The position numbers and the translations under genes were made by a program. From Sphingomonas sp. So64.6b (lineage in GTDB: Bacteria; Pseudomonadota; Alphaproteobacteria; Sphingomonadales; Sphingomonadaceae): a DNA stretch of 64,000 bases. Position 1 is the first letter of the stretch. Every line of letters starts with the position of its first letter. The DNA lies in the NCBI RefSeq assembly GCF_014171475.1, contig NZ_CP048817.1:1240001-1304000 (forward strand). The letters run 5' to 3'. This document shows, one piece after another, positions 1 through 9,405 of this stretch. Below the pieces are notes generated by a model. The model was not told the DNA's origin and searched no databases. It worked only from the letters and a program-made list of their open reading frames with translations.

Positions 1-223
1 TGATCGTGTAGCTGCCCTGGTCGAAGGTATAGCTGAAGCGCGTGATCGGTCCGATGCGCTCATGATGTTCGCAATGCGGGCAGACATGGAGATTCTCCTC
101 CAGTTCCTTGACGAACACCATCTGCCCGCAACCCTTGCACTTGTGCCAGAGATTGTCGGGCGTATCCTTTTTGACCGGAACGACGAACGAGAGCGCGTTC
201 CGGACGCTGGTCAGCCAGCTCAT
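1..223 (-). CDS. accD: Acetyl-CoA carboxylase carboxyltransferase subunit beta (5' part only)
   Basis: AccD pairs with AccA in the carboxyltransferase half of acetyl-CoA carboxylase, which makes malonyl-CoA for fatty acid synthesis in the cytoplasm. Only the first 74 residues are in the window; the gene runs off the left edge. The visible part has the N-terminal zinc ribbon typical of bacterial AccD, with C29-x2-C32 and C48-x2-C51, followed by the EHHERIGPITRF stretch. The start ATG (221-223 on the plus strand reads cat) overlaps the trpA stop as ATGA, so it is the last visible gene of the trpF-trpB-trpA-accD group and is probably coupled to trpA. Its partner accA is at 24692-25639. Confidence 0.95.
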   Translation of the reverse strand, partial: MSWLTSVRNALSFVVPVKKDTPDNLWHKCKGCGQMVFVKELEENLHVCPHCEHHERIGPITRFSYTFDQGSYTI

Positions 224-1023
224 GCCAATTCCTTCTGTCGTGCGGCGCGGATCGCCGTCGAGAGGCTTTCAATATAGGCGCGAACCGGTCCGGGCGCAGC
301 CTCGCCATGTTCGGCGATCAGGTCGACGATTGCAGAGCCGACCACTACGCCGTCCGCGACCCTGGCGATGGCGGCGGCCTGTTCGGGCGTGCGGATGCCG
401 AAGCCGACCGCGACGGGCAGGTCGGTCGATGCCTTGAGGCGCGCGACCGCTTCGTCGATCGACACCTGTGCCGCTTGTTGCAGCCCGGTGATGCCGGCGA
501 CTGAGACATAATAGAGGAAGCCGCTCGCGCCATCGAGCACGGTCGGCAGGCGCGCCGCATCGGTGGTCGGGGTGGACAGGCGGATCGGGTCGATTCCTGC
601 GGCACGCAGCGCGGGGCCGAGTTCCTCATCCTCCTCGGGCGGAATATCGACGCAGATCACGCCGTCGACGCCGGCGTCCTTCGCCGCGGCGGCGAACCAG
701 TCGGCGCCGCGGATCGTCATCGGATTGGCATAACCCATCAGCACCAAAGGCGTATCGGGATGGCGCGCGCGGAACGCCTTGGCGATGTTCAGGATATCGG
801 CGGTCTTCGTGCCCGCCGCGAAGCTGCGCAGGTTTGCGGCCTGGATCGCCGGGCCATCGGCCATCGGGTCGGTGAACGGCATGCCGAGTTCGATCACGTC
901 GGCACCTCCTGCGACCAGCGCGTCGAGGATCGCGGCGGTGGCCGCTGGCGTGGGATCGCCGGCGGTGACGAAGGTCACGAGCGCGGGGTGGCCCTTGGCG
1001 AAGGCGGCGGAAAGGCGGGTCAT
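220..1023 (-). CDS. trpA: Tryptophan synthase alpha chain
   Basis: TrpA cleaves indole-3-glycerol phosphate to indole and glyceraldehyde-3-phosphate and passes indole to TrpB. The protein is 267 residues, normal for the family, and is an (alpha/beta)8 barrel. Visible hallmarks are the catalytic Glu in DVIELGMPF (E45, matching E49 of the enterobacterial enzyme) and the catalytic Asp in TDPMADGPAIQ (D56, matching D60), plus the GYANPM and GVDGVICVDIPPEE segments. It lies downstream of trpB across a 130-bp gap filled by an inverted repeat, and its TGA overlaps the accD ATG. Confidence 0.97.
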   Translation of the reverse strand: MTRLSAAFAKGHPALVTFVTAGDPTPAATAAILDALVAGGADVIELGMPFTDPMADGPAIQAANLRSFAAGTKTADILNIAKAFRARHPDTPLVLMGYANPMTIRGADWFAAAAKDAGVDGVICVDIPPEEDEELGPALRAAGIDPIRLSTPTTDAARLPTVLDGASGFLYYVSVAGITGLQQAAQVSIDEAVARLKASTDLPVAVGFGIRTPEQAAAIARVADGVVVGSAIVDLIAEHGEAAPGPVRAYIESLSTAIRAARQKELA

Positions 1024-1043
1024 ATCGCGGCCTCCACCCCGGT

Positions 1044-1127
1044 CGTCACCCCAGCGAAGGCTGGGGTCTCTGTGGGGTGCGCGTCACGCTCGCCAACCGG
1101 GAGATCCCAGCCTTCGCTGGGATGACG
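1044..1127. repeat. Inverted repeat between trpB and trpA
   Basis: Two 27-bp arms (1044-1070 and 1101-1127) are inverted copies with 2 mismatches, separated by 30 bp. Each arm is itself a short hairpin around CCAGCGAAGGCTGG. Elements of this type are scattered between genes in sphingomonads. The element sits inside the trp operon and could form a stem in the trpB-trpA mRNA; no T-run follows, so it is not a classical terminator. Confidence 0.8.
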
Positions 1128-1153
1128 GTTGAGGTTGGGGTGGCAGAGTGCTC

Positions 1154-2437
<1,284 letters not shown>

Positions 2438-2459
2438 AGCCTGTTATCGCGGGGAGGGG

Positions 2460-3098
2460 TTAGCGGGACGCCACCGCGCGAAGGAACGCGGCGATCTTCG
2501 TCTCGTCCTTTACGCCCGGCGCGCTTTCCACGCCCGACGACACGTCCACCAGTGTCGCGCCGGTGCGCCGGATCGCCTCAACCACATTGTCCGGATCGAG
2601 CCCGCCGGATAGCGCCCAGGGCAGCGGGTGGCGAAAGCCTTCGAGCAATGCCCAGTCGAACCGGATGCCCATGCCACCGGGGAGCGCGGCGCTGTCCGGC
2701 GTCTTCGCGTCGTAAAGGATGCGATCCGCCGCGCCGGAATAGGTCAACGCCGCGTTGAGGTCGGCACGAGCCTTGACCGCCACCGCAGCCCAGATTTCGA
2801 GACCGGTGCGCGCCTTGATCGCGGCCAGCCGGGTCGGGGTGGTCTTATGCAATTGCAGCACGTCGAGCCGCCCGGCATCGATCGCGGATTCGATCGTCGC
2901 GTCGTCGGGATCGACGAACACACCGGCCCTGGCGACATGACGCGGCACCCGTGCGGCAAGCATCGCGGCGCGCTCACGTGACAGATCGCGCGGAGAGGGC
3001 GGGAAGAACACGAACCCGACATGGCTCGCGCCACCCATGATGGCGGCGTCGAGCGTTTCGGCCGTCGACAGGCCGCAAATCTTGGCGGTGATGGGCAT
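2460..3098 (-). CDS. trpF: Phosphoribosylanthranilate isomerase
   Basis: TrpF isomerises N-(5'-phosphoribosyl)anthranilate in tryptophan synthesis. The ATG at 3098 gives 212 residues starting MPITAKICGLS; the KICGL motif carries the catalytic Cys, and the catalytic Asp is in VFVDPDD or its vicinity as in other TrpF proteins. An upstream in-frame ATG would add 44 residues encoded by the perfect hairpin repeat at 3117-3198, so the shorter start is chosen. It begins the trpF-trpB-trpA-accD group. Confidence 0.95.
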   Translation of the reverse strand: MPITAKICGLSTAETLDAAIMGGASHVGFVFFPPSPRDLSRERAAMLAARVPRHVARAGVFVDPDDATIESAIDAGRLDVLQLHKTTPTRLAAIKARTGLEIWAAVAVKARADLNAALTYSGAADRILYDAKTPDSAALPGGMGIRFDWALLEGFRHPLPWALSGGLDPDNVVEAIRRTGATLVDVSSGVESAPGVKDETKIAAFLRAVASR

Positions 3099-3116
3099 TG
3101 CGTCTTTCCGGTATAG

Positions 3117-3198
3117 ACGGTGCCAGCCCGCTCCCCCTCCCGGCCACCCATTCAGGATACGCTGTGGGTGGCCGGGAGGGGGAGCGGGCTGGCACCGT
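3117..3198. repeat. Perfect 34-bp inverted repeat upstream of trpF
   Basis: Arms 3117-3150 and 3165-3198 are exact reverse complements over 34 bp, with a 14-base loop. The core reads CTCCCCCTCCCGGCCACCCA and its complement. It is the longest perfect palindrome in the window and lies in the 166-bp gap between pyrF and trpF. It could block or terminate transcription from pyrF into trpF in either direction, though no T-run is present. Confidence 0.9.
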
Positions 3199-3228
3199 AT
3201 CGACGTAAGTCGCAAAAGCTCTAGCGTC

Positions 3229-3247
3229 ATTCCCGCGAAACGGGAAT
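3229..3247. repeat. Short ATTCCCG hairpin repeat
   Basis: ATTCCCG, five bases CGAAA, then CGGGAAT form a 7-bp stem. This resembles the TCATTCCCGCGAAAGCGGGAATCC repeats found between genes in many proteobacteria. It is adjacent to the pyrF stop codon and may act as a transcript end. Confidence 0.6.
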
Positions 3248-3264
3248 CCCGCCCGAGCCGGGGC

Positions 3265-3942
3265 TTATAGGGTCGCGCTGATCTCTCGCGCAGCCTGGTC
3301 CGGGTCTTCCGCCTGAGTGATCGGCCGACCGATCACGAGGATCGAGGCACCGGCGTCGATCGCTTCGCGTGGGGTGACGACGCGCTTCTGGTCGCCGACG
3401 CTGCCATTGGCCGGGCGAACGCCGGGCACGACGAAAAACCCCTTGGGCCATAACGACTTGGCCGCGGCGACTTCAGCGCCGGAGCAGACCACGCCGTCCA
3501 CGCCCGCCGACATGGCCAGTTCGGTCAGGCGCATCACCTGCTCGTGCGGATCGCCGGCATAACCGATCGAGACAAGGTCGTTATCATCGAGGCTGGTCAA
3601 GGTGGTCACCGCGACGACCTTGGTACCGGTCGGTGCGGCAGCCTTGGCATCCTCGAGCATCGCGCGGCCGCCGGCCGCGTGAACCGTCAAGATCGCCGGT
3701 TCGAGCGGACGCAGCGCCTGGATCGCCTTGGCGACGGTGTTGGGAATGTCGTGGAATTTCAGGTCGAGGAAGATCGGCAGGTCGAGATCGGCCATCTCGC
3801 GCACGCCGGCGCGGCCATTCGCCATGAAGAATTCCAGGCCCAGCTTGATCCCACCGACATGGTGGCGGACCTTCTCGGCGATGGCGTGCGCTTTCACCAT
3901 ATCGGGCGTGTCGAGCGCGACAAAGATGCGGTTGGTGCTCAT
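3265..3942 (-). CDS. pyrF: Orotidine-5'-phosphate decarboxylase
   Basis: PyrF decarboxylates OMP to UMP, the last step of pyrimidine synthesis. The 225-residue product has the type I family hallmarks: FVALDTPD at the start, the catalytic DLKFHDIPNTV segment (Lys and two Asp), and a phosphate-binding VVPGVRP plus VIGRPITQAEDP end. The ATG at 3942 is chosen because it begins MSTNRIFVALD and overlaps the upstream gene's stop as ATGA, so it is translationally coupled to the LapA-domain gene. Confidence 0.96.
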   Translation of the reverse strand: MSTNRIFVALDTPDMVKAHAIAEKVRHHVGGIKLGLEFFMANGRAGVREMADLDLPIFLDLKFHDIPNTVAKAIQALRPLEPAILTVHAAGGRAMLEDAKAAAPTGTKVVAVTTLTSLDDNDLVSIGYAGDPHEQVMRLTELAMSAGVDGVVCSGAEVAAAKSLWPKGFFVVPGVRPANGSVGDQKRVVTPREAIDAGASILVIGRPITQAEDPDQAAREISATL

Positions 3943-4316
3943 GCGACACCCGGCGGGACGGCGGTCGGCACCGAAGCGGGGGGCACCGAAGCGGGCGGCA
4001 TCGATGGGGCGGGCAATTCGAGCTCCGGGTCGGGCCGCAATGCGGGCGGTGGTGGCGCCGCGGTCGCATCGCGCAGGTCGTTCATCGCGCGCTGCGAGGT
4101 GGAGAGCCGGTTGCGCAACCGCCAGAGGATCGTGCGATAATAGGCCATTGCCGGTACGAAGCCGATCAGGAAGGTGACGAACAGCAGCAGCGGCAGGTTC
4201 ACCTCCGCGATCAACCCGCCCCACAGCTTGAGCGGCACCGTCGTCCAGTTACCGATGGTGAAGATCGCCGCGAGAAAGGCGAGCAGGCACCAGAAAAGGA
4301 TTTTCAGGAATTGCAT
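3939..4316 (-). CDS. LapA-domain small inner-membrane protein
   Basis: A 125-residue protein with two predicted membrane segments: residues about 4-22 (FLKILFWCLLAFLAAIFTIG) and 38-57 (LPLLLFVTFLIGFVPAMAYY), then a short basic stretch (RTILWRLRNRLS) and a Pro/Ala-rich tail of roughly 40 residues. This is the LapA/DUF1049 layout; the E. coli member takes part in control of lipopolysaccharide synthesis, and that role is only inferred here. It precedes pyrF with an ATGA overlap, the arrangement common in sphingomonads. The proline-rich tail is probably disordered in the cytoplasm. Confidence 0.82.
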   Translation of the reverse strand: MQFLKILFWCLLAFLAAIFTIGNWTTVPLKLWGGLIAEVNLPLLLFVTFLIGFVPAMAYYRTILWRLRNRLSTSQRAMNDLRDATAAPPPPALRPDPELELPAPSMPPASVPPASVPTAVPPGVA

Positions 4317-4380
4317 GGCGCCCACGCTAACGCGCGTGGCGACGATTGGCCAGCCCATGCGGATCGTTACGGTGGTGATG

Positions 4381-4515
4381 CTCCCCTCCCTGCAAGGGAG
4401 GGGCTGGGGGTGGGGCAGCGCCGAGCGGGGCTCGAAGCCCCGTTCGGCGCTATGCGCCGAGCGATGCGCTCCGCGATCGCACCCACCCCCTGCCCCCTCC
4501 CTTGCAGGGAGGGGA
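4381..4515. repeat. Imperfect inverted pair of CCCCTCCC palindromic repeats
   Basis: Left arm at about 4381-4415 contains CCCTCCCTGCAAGGGAGGG followed by a G-rich CTGGGGGTGGGG run; the right arm at about 4481-4515 is its imperfect reverse complement. The 65-bp centre is also partly self-complementary (GCCGAGCGGGGCTCG and GCGCCGAGCG). The same unit recurs at 14403-14548 and 14911-14970. It lies between the patatin-like gene and the LapA gene and ends 10 bases from the patatin stop codon. Confidence 0.85.
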
Positions 4516-4525
4516 ATGAATATGG

Positions 4526-6820
4526 CTACCCGATCTCCTTCCGCAAACTCGCGATCAGTGCGGGGATCGCGGTCAGCTTCGGCGCTTCCTCGTCGAGGAT
4601 CGCGTGGAAGGCGGCGCGCTTGATCGCGGCGACGCGACCGGGTTTCAGCCCGGCATTGGCGGGCAGCGTCGACACGACGATGTCGATCATCCGCTCCGCG
4701 CCGTGCAGCCGGCCCCACAGATAGTCGTTCTCGCGATACGCGCGGCTGAAGAATGCGCCGAACGCGTTGAACTGAATGCCCTTCAACGTCGCCTCGGCAC
4801 CGCCGCCGCGGATCGACTTGGCGTCGTCGGGCGCGATGCGGTCGACCTTGATCGGATCGAATTCGTCCAGGCCCTCGCCCTGCAACAGCGGCAAGGTCGC
4901 GACGTCGAAATACGGGAAGCCGAGATAGGTCAGCAGCATCGGCCGCTTCACTTCGCGTTCCAGGCCGGCAAAGGCATCGGCGAGCTGCTGTTCGGTGCGT
5001 TCGTCGAGCGTTTTCAGGTCAAGCGATGCGGCGAGTCTGTCGAGCAACGGCCCGGCGTCGCCACGCAATTGGCGCACGTCGCGGCGCAGGGCCAGATGGC
5101 GTTCGGTACGCTTGACGTCGAGATAGGCGGACAAAGCGAGATAGATCGCTTCGCGCAGCTGCCCGATCTCCGCATCGCTATTCTCTTCCTCGATCCGGGT
5201 CAGTCGGCGGCCCATCAGGCGTAGCCGACGGATGCGGAAGCCGAGATCGTAAGTGCGCAGGAAATCGATCGTCGTGGCGCTCGCGCCGTCGCTGAACGAT
5301 GGCGTCATGTCATCGAAGCCGCGGTCGCGCACGGCGGTCGCGATAAAGCCGCGGATCGCGTTCCAGCGGTTCGGGCCGGGTTCGCCGCCGGCATGATAAA
5401 GCAGGTCAGTGATCGATTCGATCACGCCGGTGACCTTGAGATGACCATAGGCGACATAGCCATAGCCCGCCTTGTTGGCCGCCGCCGCCTGCGCGCGACG
5501 CCGCCAGCTGCCGAGCCGCGCGGGCGTCGGGGAATCGAGGAACAGGGTGAAGCCGAACAGCGATTCGACTTGCGCCTCGACCTCCGGGCGGATCGCCTCG
5601 ACGATCATGCGCATGCGTTCGATGCGGTGCGAGCGGGCCTCGATCGCCTCGAGATTGTCGCGGATCGGCTGCTGGCGCGGCAGTTCGGAAACCGCGCCGA
5701 GGATGGTTTGAAAGAAGCTCGGCGTGGTCATCGCCTTGGCGCCAAGGTTGAGTTTCATGCCGGGCGAGGGATCGATATAAACGAAGCGCCGGTCGATCTG
5801 ACGCTTCGCAGGACGTTCGCGCAGCGCATCGATCGCGGGTTTGAACGGCGCGTTGGCGAGCACCGATCCGTCGATCAGCACTGCCTGCTCCTCCGCGCCG
5901 ACCGCTGCCTGGCGCGGCAGAATTCGCGTGAGGAATTCCTTGCGGCCCGGCCAGGTCATGTCGCGCTGTTTGAGCACACGGTCCATTTCCTTGACCGTGA
6001 AGGGCGGGAAGGCGCCGGGAAAGCTCGACGTCGCGCGCCCTGCGAAAGCGAGTTCAGCCGGATGCGCCAGCGTTTCGCCGGCCACGCCATGATCGGTGAA
6101 ATTGACCACGAGGCGGTGCTCGGTCTCCATCACCTCGGCCGGCGAATTCAGGCTGAGCCGCTCGGGATGGCCGCGGAAATCGGTGACGGTGACAAACAGG
6201 TCGAGCGGCTGGCCGATCGGCAGCAGCCGTTCGCCCTTCGGACCCTTTTCCATCGCGTCGAGCGCGTCGAGGATCAAATTGCTGAACCGCTCGCCACCAA
6301 AGGGCGGGGCAAACCAGCGCGAGCGGATGAAGTGCGACAGTTTCGCGCGGACCTCGTCGCGCGCGCCGGCCTCGACCGTTTCGTCGATCTTGTCGCCGCT
6401 GCGCCGTCCCGCCATCCAGGCGATCGGCAGCGCCCAGATCTTGGTCAGTTTGGACGCGGGCGCCGCTTCATCGGCGATCAGCGCCTCGACATCGGCGGAA
6501 TCGAGCCACAGCTTGGTCAGTGGTTCGAGGCTCTGCCCCGTAGTGATCGCCTGGGCGAGGAACACGCCGTTGAGCCCGCCCGCGCTGGCGCCTGCGATGA
6601 TGTCGACCAGCACGCGCATGCGGATGCCGGTCTCGTCCTCGATCTCCTGCAGCAGCGCGCGATAGACGCCCTGGCTGCCGCCGGCCGGTTCCTTGCCGGC
6701 GAGGAACGCCTGGCTGGCGCGGGCAAGGCGCCAGATCTCCTTGGAGATGCCATGCATGTAGACCGCGAGGCTGATGCCGCCATAGCAGACCAGCGCGAGG
6801 CGAAGTTCCTTTTCGCGCAT
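4526..6820 (-). CDS. Patatin-like phospholipase family protein with DUF3376-type C-terminus
   Basis: The 764-residue product starts MREKELRLALVCYGGISLAV, the oxyanion-hole region of bacterial patatin-related proteins. The nucleophile elbow is IAGASAGGLNG (GxSxG; serine near residue 80) and the dyad aspartate is in IDGSVLANAPF. These support a Ser-Asp lipid acyl hydrolase. The long helical C-terminal half resembles the DUF3376 region of the large patatin-related family; substrate unknown. The chosen ATG at 6820 overlaps the stop of the upstream exonuclease/endonuclease/phosphatase gene by one base, so the two are probably made together. No signal peptide is visible. Confidence 0.85.
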   Translation of the reverse strand: MREKELRLALVCYGGISLAVYMHGISKEIWRLARASQAFLAGKEPAGGSQGVYRALLQEIEDETGIRMRVLVDIIAGASAGGLNGVFLAQAITTGQSLEPLTKLWLDSADVEALIADEAAPASKLTKIWALPIAWMAGRRSGDKIDETVEAGARDEVRAKLSHFIRSRWFAPPFGGERFSNLILDALDAMEKGPKGERLLPIGQPLDLFVTVTDFRGHPERLSLNSPAEVMETEHRLVVNFTDHGVAGETLAHPAELAFAGRATSSFPGAFPPFTVKEMDRVLKQRDMTWPGRKEFLTRILPRQAAVGAEEQAVLIDGSVLANAPFKPAIDALRERPAKRQIDRRFVYIDPSPGMKLNLGAKAMTTPSFFQTILGAVSELPRQQPIRDNLEAIEARSHRIERMRMIVEAIRPEVEAQVESLFGFTLFLDSPTPARLGSWRRRAQAAAANKAGYGYVAYGHLKVTGVIESITDLLYHAGGEPGPNRWNAIRGFIATAVRDRGFDDMTPSFSDGASATTIDFLRTYDLGFRIRRLRLMGRRLTRIEEENSDAEIGQLREAIYLALSAYLDVKRTERHLALRRDVRQLRGDAGPLLDRLAASLDLKTLDERTEQQLADAFAGLEREVKRPMLLTYLGFPYFDVATLPLLQGEGLDEFDPIKVDRIAPDDAKSIRGGGAEATLKGIQFNAFGAFFSRAYRENDYLWGRLHGAERMIDIVVSTLPANAGLKPGRVAAIKRAAFHAILDEEAPKLTAIPALIASLRKEIG

Positions 6821-7554
6821 CAGGCGGCTTCGATCCCCGGTTCGACGGCTGGTTCGATCAGGGCCCAAACGGGCAGATGATCCGAAGCCTTGCGCGCCGC
6901 GGCGCTATGATGGACGCCGCAATCGGTGATGCGAAATTCCTTCGACACCATGATCTTGTCGAGGCGGCCGACCGGACGCCGGGCATGGAAACTGGGGCCG
7001 GTCGCGGCGAAGCTGAAATGATGCGCGAAGTCACGCAGGCAACCCGATCCGGCGCTCCAGTCGTTGAGGTCGCCCATCATCACCGTCGGGTAAGGGGTTA
7101 CGCAGGATTCGACATGAGTCAGGATCGCATGCGCTTGTCGCCGACGCCACAGGCCGGACAGGTCGAGATGCATGCCGACGATTCGGATTGGTGCGCCATC
7201 AACTCGCACATCGGCCATTACCGCGCCGCGCGGCTCGAGCGTGGGCAGGTGGATTTGTTCGCAATCCATCACCACCGATTCCTTGCGCACGAGCAGCCCG
7301 TTGCCGTGCCAGCCCATGCTCGCCGAGCGAATGCCGAACGGCACGGCCTTCCATGGACTGTGTTCGTCAAGCAGATGGGTGGAGATCACCGCCGCCCTGC
7401 CGCCGAAGCGCCGGTCGCATTCCTGCAGCGCGATGACATCGGCGTCGATCTCGCGCAGCACTTCCAGGATACGCTCGGGGCTGCGGCGGCGGTCAGTGCC
7501 CACCCCTTTGCGCATATTATAGCTGGCGACTTTTATGGGGCGGGTCGGAATCAT
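6820..7554 (-). CDS. Endonuclease/exonuclease/phosphatase family protein
   Basis: A 244-residue protein of the EEP fold: VASYNMRKG, the metal-binding Glu in ALQECD, VGMHLDLSG, the GDLNDWS motif, and the C-terminal catalytic KASDHLPVWA (Asp-His). These residues define Mg-dependent phosphodiesterases that include DNA/RNA nucleases and phospholipid or sphingomyelin hydrolases. Its one-base overlap with a patatin-like lipase hints at a lipid-linked role, which is inference only. No signal peptide is seen. It is the first gene of the minus-strand run leading toward pyrF. Confidence 0.88.
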   Translation of the reverse strand: MIPTRPIKVASYNMRKGVGTDRRRSPERILEVLREIDADVIALQECDRRFGGRAAVISTHLLDEHSPWKAVPFGIRSASMGWHGNGLLVRKESVVMDCEQIHLPTLEPRGAVMADVRVDGAPIRIVGMHLDLSGLWRRRQAHAILTHVESCVTPYPTVMMGDLNDWSAGSGCLRDFAHHFSFAATGPSFHARRPVGRLDKIMVSKEFRITDCGVHHSAAARKASDHLPVWALIEPAVEPGIEAA

Positions 7555-8079
7555 GCGGGTAGGTAACGCCGCCCTTCGAAAATGGTGCCCATGTCGGACG
7601 AAACCGCGAACGATGCGCCAAGCCGCCCTCTTTTCCTTGGTTGGCGGTCTAAATCAAGCGGTCGCGCATATTCCGGTCGATTGCGGGCCATCTGCTTCGA
7701 CATGCGATTTGCTTTCGACGATAAGAAAGAGCGCGCGCGGTAAGCCGGCAAGGGATGAAGTGCCCGATCCTGTGCCATGTTTGAATCGCCACTCATGACC
7801 GCGCTGCGCGACACAAATGAGGGCGGACGGCGGGAGATATGGGACACCCTATGTTGTATATCTTTTTCTGCCGCCGCCTCGCCGAGGCGTTGACGTAATT
7901 CGTTATATATCAATTGATTAGATCAACATACTGACATCGAATGTCAGCGGCGCGGACTCGGGGATTTTTGGAGCATCGAGCGATCACCAAGCACACAGGG
8001 GATCGCTGGCAAATGGTCTTACAAGCTTTCGATATGGCGCCGACCACCGGTAGCCCCGGCAGGTGATTTTGACGGGGAA
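7555..8079. other. Intergenic stretch without a convincing gene
   Basis: 525 bp between tRNA-Thr and the exonuclease-type gene. An open frame on the minus strand from ATG 7703 (50 codons) ends by overlapping the next gene's start as ATGA, but it has no good ribosome binding site or recognisable motif, so it is not called. The stretch also holds the element at 7832-7913 that is shared with 58883-58952. The left part is AT-richer than the flanking genes and probably contains the promoter for the 7554-4526 genes. Confidence 0.5.
7832..7913. repeat. Copy A of a two-part element also found upstream of the terminase genes
   Basis: GGGAGATATGGGACACC (7832-7848) and TCGTTATATATCAA (7900-7913) are both identical to sequences at 58883-58899 and 58939-58952, in the same order and orientation. 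Here they are 51 bases apart and enclose a CGCCTCGCCGAGGCG hairpin; in the other copy they are 39 bases apart and enclose TTGGTGCGACCAA. Function unknown. Confidence 0.7.
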
Positions 8080-8155
8080 TGGTGCCGGTTGCAGGAATCG
8101 AACCCGCGACATCCAGTTTACAAAACTGGCGCTCTACCAACTGAGCTAAACCGGC
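8080..8155 (-). tRNA. tRNA-Thr (anticodon TGT)
   Basis: Read on the minus strand, the 76 bases start GCCGGTTTAGCTCAGTTGG and end in an encoded CCA. The acceptor stem is GCCGGTT with AACCGGC; the anticodon stem-loop CCAGT-TTTGTAA-ACTGG gives anticodon TGT (threonine ACA codons); the T-arm has GGGTTCGATTCC. All arms fold without mismatches that matter. Confidence 0.97.
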
Positions 8156-8204
8156 GTACCCCGGAGGCTTGGCCCCCGACTTGTCGTGTTCGGCGCTAAA
8201 TGCG

Positions 8205-9074
8205 TCAGCCGACGCCGAAGGTCCAGCCCTCTGTGCGTGCAATTTCGCGTGTCATCGCAATTGGTCGCCATAGTTCGTCTCGATGCACATTGGCGCGGAG
8301 CCAGGCGGCGGTGAGAATCGCATCGGTTGCGTGATCGGTATAGCGGGCGAGCGGGACATGCGGTCGCGATCCGACCGCCGCCAGCGCCACATCGAGCGAC
8401 GCCGCATCGCGCAGCTTGCTCAGGCCCTTGCGCATGCCCGACGCACGGGCGGCGATCGCGGTATAGATTTCGACGATGCACGCGCCCTTTGCCGGGATCG
8501 GATCGAGCGGCCAGACCGGGATCGCGGTGCCCAGATGATGCAGCAATCGCATGCCGGCAAAGCTCGCCTTGGCGACCTGCGCCGCGCCGATCGCATCATA
8601 GACGGTGGTCGGTTTGCCGCCGCCATTGGCTTTGTGATGCGCCTCGACACGGCGCAGATGCATGAAGTCGGCCTTGGTTCCGTCGGCTGCCCCGAGATAG
8701 AAGTGCGTGCCGCGCCGCGTCTCGAGGAATGACGCCGCACCGAGATCCACGTCGGGGCTGTGTGCATCGACATAAGCCCAGAAATCGCGCGGGTTGGTGG
8801 TGACGGATTCGCCGGGCAGATAAGCGCCGCGTTCGAGAAATGGCGGCGAGAAGCTGAAGTCGAACCCGACCAGCAAGGGCTCGTCGGCGCGGGCGCGAAG
8901 CCAGTCGAGGATTTCGGTTCGCGACCAGGCCTTCCCCGGCGGATCGATAATCACTGGCGCAACATCACCCGCCTCGCACAGCGCCAGCGCAATGCCGGGA
9001 TGGCTGCTGCCCTTGGCGCCGGACCAGTCAATCGCCGCGAATCTGGTGAAATGATCAGGGACGATCGCCACCAC
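8205..9074 (-). CDS. DUF429-like protein (RNase H-type fold likely)
   Basis: A 289-residue protein with no enzyme name that I can assign. It begins near FAAIDWSGAKG, an Asp-containing strand like that opening DUF429 and related RNase H-fold proteins; it then has LVGFDFSFSPPF, a segment GACIVEIYTAIAA, and the C-terminal HATDAILTAAWL, where the His-x2-Asp fits the family's last acidic position. The start is GTG at 9074 (GTG at 9071 is equally possible), overlapping the upstream MmcQ-type gene by 20 bases, so it belongs to the rarA-MmcQ-MmcQ run. Function is unknown. Confidence 0.65.
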   Translation of the reverse strand: MVAIVPDHFTRFAAIDWSGAKGSSHPGIALALCEAGDVAPVIIDPPGKAWSRTEILDWLRARADEPLLVGFDFSFSPPFLERGAYLPGESVTTNPRDFWAYVDAHSPDVDLGAASFLETRRGTHFYLGAADGTKADFMHLRRVEAHHKANGGGKPTTVYDAIGAAQVAKASFAGMRLLHHLGTAIPVWPLDPIPAKGACIVEIYTAIAARASGMRKGLSKLRDAASLDVALAAVGSRPHVPLARYTDHATDAILTAAWLRANVHRDELWRPIAMTREIARTEGWTFGVG

Positions 9075-9405
9075 GCGCCGCTCGCTGCGCCTTTGTCGCG
9101 CGGTCCCACCAGGCGCGTTCGATCAAGACCTTCAGCCGGTCCGGGTCGGCGGTTTCGGTGCGGACCAGCACCGTCGGCCAGCCTTCATATTGCGGCGTCT
9201 GCCAGAAACAGGCCGGGTCGGTTTCCTTGAGGATTTCGATTTCCTCGCGCGTCGCGCGCAACACGAATGTGCCGGAATCGCGCCCTTGCGACACGATCTG
9301 TTGCCCGCGAATTTGCGGCGACGTCGTTCCTTTCGCGCCGGCGCCGATCGTCACGCCGGGCAGGGTCAGCGCGAAGGCAACCGCTTCGTCCCATCCGAAA
9401 CTCAT
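9055..9405 (-). CDS. MmcQ/YjbR family protein (second of a tandem pair)
   Basis: A 116-residue protein with the YjbR/CyaY-like fold signature: an N-terminal helix (SFGWDEAVAFALTLPGV), a strand region with GTFVLRATREEIE, then DPACFWQTPQYEGWPTVLVR, which is nearly the same as the corresponding segment of its neighbour at 9402-9749. Family members are described as DNA-binding-like, but a biochemical role is not established. The ATG overlaps the neighbour's stop as ATGA. The pair looks like an old tandem duplication. Confidence 0.85.
   Translation of the reverse strand: MSFGWDEAVAFALTLPGVTIGAGAKGTTSPQIRGQQIVSQGRDSGTFVLRATREEIEILKETDPACFWQTPQYEGWPTVLVRTETADPDRLKVLIERAWWDRATKAQRAARGGDRP

Noticed and set aside
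5393..6880. 495-codon plus-strand frame opposite the patatin-like gene
   Set aside because: Composition (Arg/Ala/Asp/His-rich) is that of an antisense shadow; the patatin catalytic Ser and Asp are on the other strand.
7551..7703. 50-codon minus-strand frame that overlaps the next gene as ATGA
   Set aside because: No ribosome binding site, no homology recognised, and unusual Arg/Lys-rich composition; kept only as a note in the intergenic entry.
8000..8155. tRNA-Thr as an integration (att) site
   Set aside because: I saw no repeat of the tRNA 3' end and no integrase gene near it.
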